Below are positions 53,532 through 64,000 of a DNA stretch of 64,000 nt, one piece after another. The stretch's first letter is position 1, and each line of letters starts with the position of its first letter. A program made the translations under genes and the position numbers. The stretch comes from Nitrospira sp. (lineage in GTDB: Bacteria > Nitrospirota > Nitrospiria > Nitrospirales > Nitrospiraceae), in assembly GCA_029194665.1 (NCBI GenBank), contig JARFXO010000003.1, positions 744,001-808,000 on the forward strand, written 5' to 3'. Under the pieces are notes generated by a model. That model had not been told where the DNA came from. It searched no databases and saw only the letters and a list, made by a program, of their open reading frames with translations.

Positions 53532-53690
53532 TCACGCTTCTAGTTTCAATCCTAATGCCCCGATTACTTTCAAAATCGTATCGAAGCTCGGGCTTCGATC
53601 CCCGGATAAGGCTTTGTACAAACTTTCACGAGAGAGGCCCGCATCTCGGGAGACCTCTGCCATTCCCTTGGCGCGAGTGATGCCGTCCAT
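53532..53690 (-). CDS. C-terminal HTH of an addiction-module antidote protein (N-terminally truncated)
   Basis: The 52-residue frame reads MDGITRAKGMAEVSRDAGL followed by SRESLYKALSGDRSPSFDTI and ends KVIGALGLKLEA. This is the helix-turn-helix of the HigA-type or RelB-associated antidote family (probable addiction module antidote protein). Family members are about 90-100 residues; the first 35-40 are missing, with an in-frame stop just 30 bp upstream. Its ATG begins directly after the HepT stop. It may be a remnant, or a short regulator of the adjacent MntA-HepT pair. Confidence 0.7.
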   Translation of the reverse strand: MDGITRAKGMAEVSRDAGLSRESLYKALSGDRSPSFDTILKVIGALGLKLEA

Positions 53691-53692
53691 GG

Positions 53693-54130
53693 TTATCGCA
53701 ATGCAGGCGGCAGTTTCTCAATGAAGCGCTGAACGTGGTCCAAATACAGGGGGATCCGACGGACGGCGACAGGCAAGGCTTCGTACACTCGCTCAGGATC
53801 GATGTCGTCGTATTCGTGGACAATCCGATTGCGGAGCCCTGCAGCCATCGCCATTTCTTTGGCAAGATCGGCCGCCATCACCCCGAGCGCGCTCAGGCGC
53901 ACAAAAGATTCGTGATAATCCTTGGGCGGTACCTGGCCAGACTCAGTGATCAGATGAAAATTAATGTCGATCATACGGCCGATCGCCCGTTCCAGATACC
54001 GTTCAGCCAAGGCTTCGTTGATGGAATCCTCCAAATACCGCTCGCGCGATAATTGGGACAACCGAGTTATCGCAGCCAAGTCCTCAAGAATGAGACTCAT
54101 TTTTCTGGTGATGAGATGGCGGTCGATCAT
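53693..54130 (-). CDS. hepT: HepT-like RNase toxin (DUF86)
   Basis: HepT is the HEPN-fold RNase of MNT-HEPN toxin-antitoxin systems. The diagnostic R-x4-H-x-Y motif is present as RNRIVHEY near residue 105. The helical body has SRERYLEDSINEALAERYLERAIGRMID, a typical HEPN pattern. The start overlaps the MntA stop as ATGA. Length (145 residues) is normal. The tyrosine in this motif is a known target of MntA AMPylation in other systems. Confidence 0.92.
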   Translation of the reverse strand: MIDRHLITRKMSLILEDLAAITRLSQLSRERYLEDSINEALAERYLERAIGRMIDINFHLITESGQVPPKDYHESFVRLSALGVMAADLAKEMAMAAGLRNRIVHEYDDIDPERVYEALPVAVRRIPLYLDHVQRFIEKLPPALR

Positions 54131-54558
54131 GAGCGAAAAGGCTCCGCCACCAGTGCGGACAGTCGCCTAGCGACAGACTGTCGTTCAAGCTCCAAGTAGG
54201 GCAGAAAATCTTGGTAGGTCTTGAACGAGTACAGACGAAGACGTGCGAAGTCTTGGGATGTACCGAAAAGCATCCGACAGCCCTCCATGATTTTCTTCCG
54301 GAAGAGCGGATCTGCTCGATTCAGAATCGCCAAATCAACCTCGCGCCCAGGGAACCGTGACTGCAAGGCCTCCTGCATCTCCAGAATGGTCTTCAACGAC
54401 ACGGCCGGAGTCTCGAGTTGCACCGCCAGATCCACATCGCTGCGATCATGCGCCGTTCCTGTGACTGTTGAGCCAAACTGGAGGATGATACGAATGCCGA
54501 AACGCTGGGCAAGTTCTCTCAGCCCAAGTCCCGATTCTGTGATGGGTTCCTCGCTCAT
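54127..54558 (-). CDS. mntA: MntA-like nucleotidyltransferase antitoxin
   Basis: The 143-residue protein has the minimal nucleotidyltransferase motif GSTVTGTAHDRSDVDLAV with a later third acidic residue in REVDLAIL. MntA modifies HepT by adding AMP groups and so blocks the RNase. The start at 54558 (MSEEPITESG) was chosen over the long frame from 54858, which adds 100 residues without similarity. It overlaps hepT as ATGA. The 370-bp gap upstream (54559-54930) shows no gene, but a TATAGT -10-like box at 54887-54892 precedes the next gene on the plus strand. Confidence 0.92.
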   Translation of the reverse strand: MSEEPITESGLGLRELAQRFGIRIILQFGSTVTGTAHDRSDVDLAVQLETPAVSLKTILEMQEALQSRFPGREVDLAILNRADPLFRKKIMEGCRMLFGTSQDFARLRLYSFKTYQDFLPYLELERQSVARRLSALVAEPFRS

Positions 54559-54930
54559 CCGTCTGCTCTGAGGATTATCATCCAAGCCGTAGCCTAGCCG
54601 AGACCGCGATGATTGTCTATGCGGCAACAGCTGCTCACCACGGCATGCCCACGAAACATCCTGAAATTGATCTGAAAGTAATTCCATCTTCACCTCATGT
54701 ACTCCTGTGAACGGTGCCACGAAACCACGGCGAGTCAGCCATTTCCCCGAAGATTTGATGTTCCGGAATGTCCGATCGAAAAACATTTCCAAACGCGCTA
54801 CAGTCTTCACTATCCGTAGACCTGCACGGATGGCTCTACTGCTCCCCGGTCTGCACACAATCGACTGAACTTAAGGGAGGTTATGTTATAGTGGGAGCAT
54901 CGAGAAATCTCTAGGAGAAGGAGAGTCGGT

Positions 54931-55329
54931 ATGCGACTGCTTCTGCAATGTGTGGTGATCGCGGGGGCAAGTATGGTGCTTGGAACAAGCGGTTGCACCA
55001 CCAAAGCCACGATCGACCAAATTACCGATACGACGTCCAACATCACTGGCACGACATCCGGAGCTGCCTGGTGGAACGAAGACGGTCAGATCAAGCCGGA
55101 CTTCAAGACAATGGCGTTTGTATCCTTCAATCACGCGAATCTGCAACAGGATCTGGCAGCGGGACGAGGGGAATATTTGGCCTCACTGAGCAGACTGCTG
55201 GGTGTTCCAACCGATCGACAGTCAGACTTTTTTTCTGCCGCACAAGCAGGCTATGCCAAAGCGCTCGACCAGGAACCCCTGGCCTTGCTCACGCTTCTGC
55301 GCGACACTTCTCAGTCGTTTGTCTACTGA
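54931..55329 (+). CDS. DUF3015-type lipoprotein
   Basis: A 132-residue protein with a lipoprotein signal (VVIAGASMVLGTSGC) and a helical domain with AWWNEDGQIKPDF, ANLQQDLAAGRGEYLASLSRLLGVP and FFSAAQAGYAKAL, resembling DUF3015 proteins. Their function is unknown. A Shine-Dalgarno AGGAGAAGGAG precedes the ATG. It is convergent with the lhr gene, whose stop lies about 10 bp away. Confidence 0.8.
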   Translation: MRLLLQCVVIAGASMVLGTSGCTTKATIDQITDTTSNITGTTSGAAWWNEDGQIKPDFKTMAFVSFNHANLQQDLAAGRGEYLASLSRLLGVPTDRQSDFFSAAQAGYAKALDQEPLALLTLLRDTSQSFVY

Positions 55330-55339
55330 CCTGTGGATT

Positions 55340-59764
<4,425 letters not shown>

Positions 59765-59866
59765 GGACAGGCTTCCGTATGACGATCAGCCTGCCACCGT
59801 TTCCACCGACTATCCGATCACGTGCCTATTTCACGGCCCAAATAGTTATGGCATCATACAGAGCCT

Positions 59867-60592
59867 ATGCATCTTTCCATCATTATTCCAGCCTTCAACG
59901 AAGCGCGTCTGATCGAACGATGTCTGCAATCTGTTGCCACATCAGTCGCCGCTATCTCCACACCTGGTTTCACGTCGGATGTCATCGTCGTCGACAACAA
60001 CTCCACCGACAACACCGCCGAGCTGGCAAGGCAGGCTGGTGCTCGGATCGTCTTTGAACCAATCAATCAAATCAGCCGGGCACGCAATGCCGGTGCGGCT
60101 CACGCAACCGGCGATTGGTTGCTGTTCTTAGACGCCGACAGCCTGTTGAGCCCCGGCCTGCTCGGCGACATCGAACGACTGATTCAAGATGAAAAACACG
60201 TCGGTTGCGGCAGTACGTTGCGTATGGAGGGATTACCCTGGTGGGCGAGCATGACGCTGGGATTCTGGACCGCCGTTTCGGTTCACTGTCGATGGGCAGC
60301 CGGAGCGTTGCTGGTGTGTCGGCGTGATGCGTTTGAGGATATCGGCGGATTCGACCAAAACGTCTACGCGTCAGAGGAAATCACTCTCAGCAAACGGCTC
60401 AAACAGTGGGGACGGCAGCGCGGCCTTCAATTCACCATCTTGACCCGACATCCATTGGAGACCTCGTCGCGCAAGGTTTCGCTCTACTCAGGCCGAGAGA
60501 TTGCAGGCCAAGTCTTCCGCGTCCTGCTGCTTCCAGGAAGGGCCTTGCGTGACAAGAAGCAGTTATCTGTTTGGTATGACGGCCGGCGGTGA
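59867..60592 (+). CDS. Family 2 glycosyltransferase
   Basis: A GT-A fold enzyme of 241 residues: LSIIIPAFNEARLIERCL, then VIVVDNNSTDNTAE with the nucleotide-binding DNN, and LLFLDADSLLSPG with the DxD metal motif. The C-terminal GGFDQNVYASEEITLSKRL fits TIGR04283-like transferases. The sugar donor and acceptor are unknown. No membrane helices or polysaccharide operon are visible nearby. It is divergent from lhr with about 100 bp between. Confidence 0.88.
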   Translation: MHLSIIIPAFNEARLIERCLQSVATSVAAISTPGFTSDVIVVDNNSTDNTAELARQAGARIVFEPINQISRARNAGAAHATGDWLLFLDADSLLSPGLLGDIERLIQDEKHVGCGSTLRMEGLPWWASMTLGFWTAVSVHCRWAAGALLVCRRDAFEDIGGFDQNVYASEEITLSKRLKQWGRQRGLQFTILTRHPLETSSRKVSLYSGREIAGQVFRVLLLPGRALRDKKQLSVWYDGRR

Positions 60593-60813
60593 GAAGCGCC
60601 TGCTACTTCGGCACCTTTCTCGCGAGCGCTCGTGTGGTGGTACTTAGTTAGGCAGGACAGGCAGTAGGTCTGGGATACTTGAAAGTCCTCCGCATAGAGG
60701 CTGTGTCTCGCAAAATAAAGATGCGGCTCATACCACAAACCGACTCCACCCTCGGGACCCACGTCACCACGGATTTTCTCGCAGAAACAGCAACCCGCCA
60801 CCATCGGTTTCAT
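60484..60813 (-). CDS. Small cysteine-rich protein, candidate zinc ribbon
   Basis: The first 60 residues hold two CxxC motifs, CCFCEKI near residue 8 and CLSCLTKYH near residue 52, separated by a beta-rich stretch; this looks like a zinc ribbon. The C-terminal half is Arg/Ser rich and overlaps the glycosyltransferase gene by 109 bp in the opposite direction, so it may be an overlong read. AAGGAG lies six bases before the ATG at 60813, supporting a real gene. No homology is known to me. Confidence 0.55.
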   Translation of the reverse strand: MKPMVAGCCFCEKIRGDVGPEGGVGLWYEPHLYFARHSLYAEDFQVSQTYCLSCLTKYHHTSAREKGAEVAGASHRRPSYQTDNCFLSRKALPGSSRTRKTWPAISRPE

Positions 60814-60860
60814 GATTGCTCCTTCATGACGGCGTGCATGGCCTCAACCCGAAAGACGGC

Positions 60861-61037
60861 TCAGCGACAGAGTGAGGGCTCGGCCGCACTGCGCGCCCGA
60901 TTCATCAGAATGACCGAATCAATAACCTCTCCGCACTGGATGCAACGAAATACCGGTATCCCTTCTCTGACGAGCCCGCCATCCTCGTCGCGCAGTTCAC
61001 TGAAACACAGGAGCCCATGGCATCGTGAGCAATTCAT
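60861..61037 (-). CDS. Small zinc-ribbon protein
   Basis: The 58-residue product starts MNCSRCHGLLCFSELRD and contains a second pair CIQCGEV: a four-cysteine zinc ribbon. GGAGGTGCGC lies before the ATG at 61037. It precedes the small cysteine-rich gene at 60484-60813, which lies in the same direction, by about 50 bp. Such short zinc-ribbon proteins are frequent in Nitrospira and usually uncharacterised; a role in protein or RNA binding is a guess. Confidence 0.68.
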   Translation of the reverse strand: MNCSRCHGLLCFSELRDEDGGLVREGIPVFRCIQCGEVIDSVILMNRARSAAEPSLCR

Positions 61038-61077
61038 GCGCACCTCCACGGGCTGGTGCTTGACAATCGCGATCGGT

Positions 61078-61332
61078 TCATCGAAGTACTCCCTCTTTCA
61101 CTGCCGTGAGTCTCTCACGTGACGATTCGAGAATCGGGCGGTCCGATACTTCATAGTCGAATTGGGCCTTGCGGCGGAGCACCAACGTCCCCTCTCGGCT
61201 GACGCGATCGACAACGGCAAACACCTCATTCCAAGAAAACTGAGGAAGCCGTTCGATCAAGGCACGGAGCGCACAGGGCCCGTTCCGATATAGTTCCATC
61301 CGAATGGCCGATTCAATCATCGCGGTTCGCAT
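61078..61332 (-). CDS. Small hypothetical protein, winged-helix-like
   Basis: An 84-residue protein: MRTAMIESAIRMELYRNG then CALRALIERLPQFSWNEVFAVVDRVSREGTLVL, a helix-helix-beta pattern like a small winged helix, followed by a basic C-terminus. AAGGAGG stands before the ATG at 61332; the longer frame from 61512 has no support. It lies about 40 bp upstream of the zinc-ribbon gene and may be cotranscribed with it. Confidence 0.62.
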   Translation of the reverse strand: MRTAMIESAIRMELYRNGPCALRALIERLPQFSWNEVFAVVDRVSREGTLVLRRKAQFDYEVSDRPILESSRERLTAVKEGVLR

Positions 61333-61710
61333 CACAACGCCTCCTTGTGAGATCGGCACCGTTGCGCCACATGCGACGGTGCCGCGGCGCATATTCTCGA
61401 TCATCCACTGAGAACGCATGCATGGCATGTCGATCGATCTTACAAACCAGAACCTTGTCTCTCGCATCGTGTTATAGAGCGAACATCCGTTTCCCACAAT
61501 CAATGCAAGCACAATTGTTTCGTCGTGTTCCTATATACATAGTTGTCCTAGTCCCAACGACGGGACGACCGGCGCTGGCTCGTCGAGTGCGACGTTGCCT
61601 GACTCAAGGGGCGACGGGGGTCCTCGCCCATGGGAACACAGCGCCCCACTGCCCAGGGTTGTGCAGCTCGCGCGCATCACGATTCTCATCAAGCTATTTT
61701 GAGATGGGTT

Positions 61711-62400
61711 CTAGGCAGGTGTGGAGCGGGACCGGTGGGCGTGGAGCAGGAGCTTCTGACGATTGGGCACACCGACTTTGTCGAAAATGCTCGTCATGTG
61801 ATGCCGGACCGTACTGTCACTGATCGACAACTCGTAGGCGATGTCCTTGTTCGAGAGACCTTGTTCCACCAAACGGATAATCTCACACTCTCGCTCGGTC
61901 AAGGCGTCGGGCCAGGACGGCGACGGTGGGGCGGGTTCCGCCTGTTTCGTGAAGGAGAGTTCGAGACCCATCTTCATCGCGCCATCCCGTTTCACGGGGG
62001 GCTGGGGCTTCACGGCGGCATATAGCGATTCGATCACCGCGAGCACGACTTCAGGTGGTTGAACCTTGAGGATGATGCCGTCGACCCCGGCAGCAAACGC
62101 CTCGCGCGTGCGGGCCTGCTCCTCCAGTCCGCACAACAACACGATCTTACCGGTCGGGGCGAACTCTCGAATCTGGTTGATGGTGTCGAGGACGTTGCGC
62201 TCGGTCTCCAGATCCAGGATGAATAGGTCTGGCGGGCTCTCAATGCGGAGCAGGTCAGATATCCTCCCGGGATAGCAGTGCACCACTATCGGGAGGGTCG
62301 AGCTGGTTTCGAGAATTTTCTGTAAGCCCAACCACACGAGCCACTGACTGCTAAGAATCGTGATCCTGAGGGTGAACGTCGTAGAGCTGGCATCGGACAT
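61711..62400 (-). CDS. LuxR-family response regulator with atypical receiver
   Basis: A receiver-like domain (residues 1-125) followed by a LuxR helix-turn-helix: LTERECEIIRLVEQGLSNKDIAYELSISDSTVRHHM. The phosphorylation-site aspartate is present in LFILDLETE and the lysine in IILKV, but the acidic pair that binds magnesium at the first strand is replaced by ILSSQW. Activation may therefore not depend on phosphorylation. The ATG at 62400 has AAGGAG upstream. No kinase gene is adjacent. The 62401-62832 gap before the next regulator shows no gene. Confidence 0.85.
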   Translation of the reverse strand: MSDASSTTFTLRITILSSQWLVWLGLQKILETSSTLPIVVHCYPGRISDLLRIESPPDLFILDLETERNVLDTINQIREFAPTGKIVLLCGLEEQARTREAFAAGVDGIILKVQPPEVVLAVIESLYAAVKPQPPVKRDGAMKMGLELSFTKQAEPAPPSPSWPDALTERECEIIRLVEQGLSNKDIAYELSISDSTVRHHMTSIFDKVGVPNRQKLLLHAHRSRSTPA

Positions 62401-62832
62401 AAAGTCTCCTTCGCTCTTGCAATACCCTGTCGTGGAAACGATTTTGAAGAGGTTTTTGCCAAATAGAGATGCAACCCATGGCACAAACGGGCGCCATTTG
62501 AATGGTCCATTCAACGGTTGTTTGCTCATCATGGATTGCATTTCTTAGGGCAAGGCTGTCGAGATAAAACCGAAGGTGAGATGCGCTCAACTATCCACAA
62601 CTGGTTGTGTGGCTATACATCTGGTCTGTTTTGGCGTGACGAATGCACCACTAGGACCACTCACGTCGCAAGAGGTTTTAACGGGCGGAGCAGGACGACG
62701 CTATCGATGGCAGGACGATTGTTTCGTAGTAGAAAGTTCCGTGCCCTAGTCAGGGTTTCAACGACATGATTGTTTACATGGCCCTATTCGGGCGTAGAGT
62801 CACAGGCGAGATATCGGTCCTGTGGTTAGTGG

Positions 62833-63462
62833 CTATGTGATCCCCTGATCAACCACGTAATGCATCAGTTCGGCGTTATTCTTGAGTTGGAGTTTCTCGA
62901 GAATGCGGGAGCGGTAGGTGCTGACGGTGCTCACCCCGAGGTGCATGGTCTCCGCGATTTCAGAGACGGTTTTCCCCGACGCGAGGAAACGCATAACCTC
63001 GAATTCCCGATCGGACAGCTGGTTGTGCAGCACGCTTTCCGAGCCAGGACGAAGACGATGTACGAGCTTTTCCCCGAGTGAAGCACCCACATACTGTCCG
63101 CCCGAAGTGACCTTCTTCACGGCATTAATGAGTTCCTCCGGGGCACTAGCCTTCATCAGATAGGCATCCGCTCCCGCTTTGAACATGCGGATGGCATATT
63201 GATCCTCCGGATGCAGGCTGAGCACGATGACGGGAAGGTCCGGACGCTCCGCCTTCAGCCGCTTGAGGGCCTCGGTGCCGGTGGTACCGGGCATGGAGAT
63301 ATCCAGGATAACGACATCCCACTTCCTGCATCTGACCAGTTCCAACAGATCGTGGGCGTTGCCGCATTCCCCGACCGTGACGGAATCCAGCCCGTCGGTT
63401 AACAAATCCTTCACTCCGCGTCGGAAGAGCGGAAAGTCGTCGGCAATCAAAATTCTCAGCAT
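62833..63462 (-). CDS. NarL/FixJ-type response regulator
   Basis: A standard 209-residue regulator. The receiver has LRILIADDFPLFRR, VVILDISMPGTTG and YLMKA; the LuxR DNA-binding domain has LSDREFEVMRFLASGKTVSEIAETMHLGVSTVSTYRSRI. It binds DNA when phosphorylated. No cognate kinase lies within the window. It is not in an operon with the atypical regulator, from which it is separated by about 430 bp. Confidence 0.93.
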   Translation of the reverse strand: MLRILIADDFPLFRRGVKDLLTDGLDSVTVGECGNAHDLLELVRCRKWDVVILDISMPGTTGTEALKRLKAERPDLPVIVLSLHPEDQYAIRMFKAGADAYLMKASAPEELINAVKKVTSGGQYVGASLGEKLVHRLRPGSESVLHNQLSDREFEVMRFLASGKTVSEIAETMHLGVSTVSTYRSRILEKLQLKNNAELMHYVVDQGIT

Positions 63463-63956
63463 GGACTTCGACGAAACAGTTTCAGTTCTCAGCGCTCAGT
63501 TGTCCGCTCGGCCAATTCCCTACCTCCCCATGAGAGTGAAGGGGAAGGAAAGAGGGCGCTTACGTCGCCGCCGCTTGTCAACAGGATGAAATACTCGCAG
63601 TTCGTCGTACGAGACACTTTCGTTTCCCCCCGCCTAGAGGCTCCGACGAGAAACAGCCAGAAAAGCTCCAATCTAGACCACAATAATAAGACGGTCGGAT
63701 AAATGACAGCTGGGAACTTTCCTAGGGTGGTCCTTGTGGAACATACTGAATTCCTCGATCGGCCTCTCGATGGACTGACCGCACAAGGCATCCGGTTTTG
63801 CGTTCTTGGAGAACAGGCGGCAACGCCTACGTCGCTAATACGAGGGATCAACTACATAGTCATGCTCGACATGTTTTGGGTTTGTCCCCTTCCTGCATCC
63901 TGCGGCGAGGGAAAACTCACCGCATGTCGGACCCTGTGAAAGGCTGAGAGGAACCG
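63463..63956. other. Gene-free stretch near the right edge
   Basis: These 494 bp carry open frames on both strands but none has a domain or a good ribosome site. The region contains short CTCAG-rich repeats (around 63483-63500) similar in style to those in lhr. A promoter for the last gene is probable but not identified. Confidence 0.4.
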
Positions 63957-64000
63957 ATGAAGAAAAAATACCCGCCGTTGTACCACATGTGCATTAGAAT
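63957..64000 (+). CDS. Start of an unidentified gene (cut by the window edge)
   Basis: A GAGAGGAACCG Shine-Dalgarno precedes the ATG at 63957, and the frame reads MKKKYPPLYHMCIR up to the edge. The product cannot be named. The lysine-rich start could be the beginning of a signal peptide or of a cytoplasmic protein. Confidence 0.5.
   Translation, partial: MKKKYPPLYHMCIR

Noticed and set aside
63703-63939. A 78-codon plus-strand frame near the right edge
   Set aside because: It has no ribosome site and no domain, and an equally long frame lies opposite.

Overview
The window looks like chromosomal DNA of a Gram-negative bacterium of the Nitrospirota, most likely Nitrospira-like. The outer-membrane genes (LpxD, a TonB-dependent receptor), the many single-copy housekeeping genes (rpmB, tyrS, gcvH, ndk) and a series of small cysteine-rich proteins support this. 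The genus is inferred from gene style only; no database search was possible. Most genes lie on the minus strand in tightly overlapping operons.

Layout. 0-0.4 kb: 3' end of lpxD. 0.4-12.7 kb: a Pil-Chp-like chemosensory operon read leftward (CheY-like regulator, CheW, chemoreceptor, large CheA with three Hpt domains, two more CheW-like proteins, a coiled-coil response regulator, an Hpt-like protein without the phospho-histidine, an ExeA-type AAA ATPase and an HD-GYP protein). No CheR or CheB is present. 13.1-24.8 kb: a cobalamin salvage and late-assembly operon (btuB, cbiA, CWC protein, bluB, pduO-type adenosyltransferase, cobU, cobT, cobS, cbiB, cobD, cbiZ, cobQ) behind a cobalamin riboswitch. 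25.1-29.3 kb: btuF-btuC-btuD plus a nitrilase-family amidohydrolase behind a second cobalamin riboswitch that ends in a clear intrinsic terminator. Together the two operons take up corrinoids, strip or remodel them, make dimethylbenzimidazole and finish adenosylcobalamin.

29.5-37.1 kb: rpmB, two small exported proteins, then a patchy accessory segment bracketed by an intact tRNA-Gly(CCC) and two tRNA-Gly fragments. It holds an NmrA-like reductase, an ABM-domain protein, a STAS protein, a Spy/CpxP-like lipoprotein, a decayed copy of that lipoprotein gene, and a sigma-54-dependent GAF activator. Both Spy copies keep paired inverted repeats upstream. A 120-bp tandem duplication joins the end of the STAS gene to the start of the ABM gene.

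37.1-43.1 kb: housekeeping genes (tyrS, a ComEA-like protein, gcvH, ndk), a methyltransferase and a methyltransferase-glycosyltransferase fusion, and a DUF2314 protein. 43.2-48.3 kb, plus strand: lytic transglycosylase, MHS-type transporter, cytochrome P450, lipoprotein. 49.2-51.5 kb: a histidine-phosphatase/phosphofructokinase fusion. 51.7-54.6 kb: a proline-rich exported protein with a predicted leaderless promoter, two P-loop kinases, and an MntA-HepT toxin-antitoxin pair followed by a stub of an HTH antidote protein. 55.3-59.8 kb: a 1474-residue Lhr-type helicase carrying the same short repeat inserted in frame at two linkers. 59.9-64 kb: a glycosyltransferase, three very small proteins, two LuxR-type response regulators and the start of another gene.

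The items most worth follow-up are the phosphatase-PFK fusion, the in-frame repeats in lhr, the tRNA-Gly-bounded segment with its candidate sigma-54 activator sites, and the nitrilase inside the vitamin B12 regulon.
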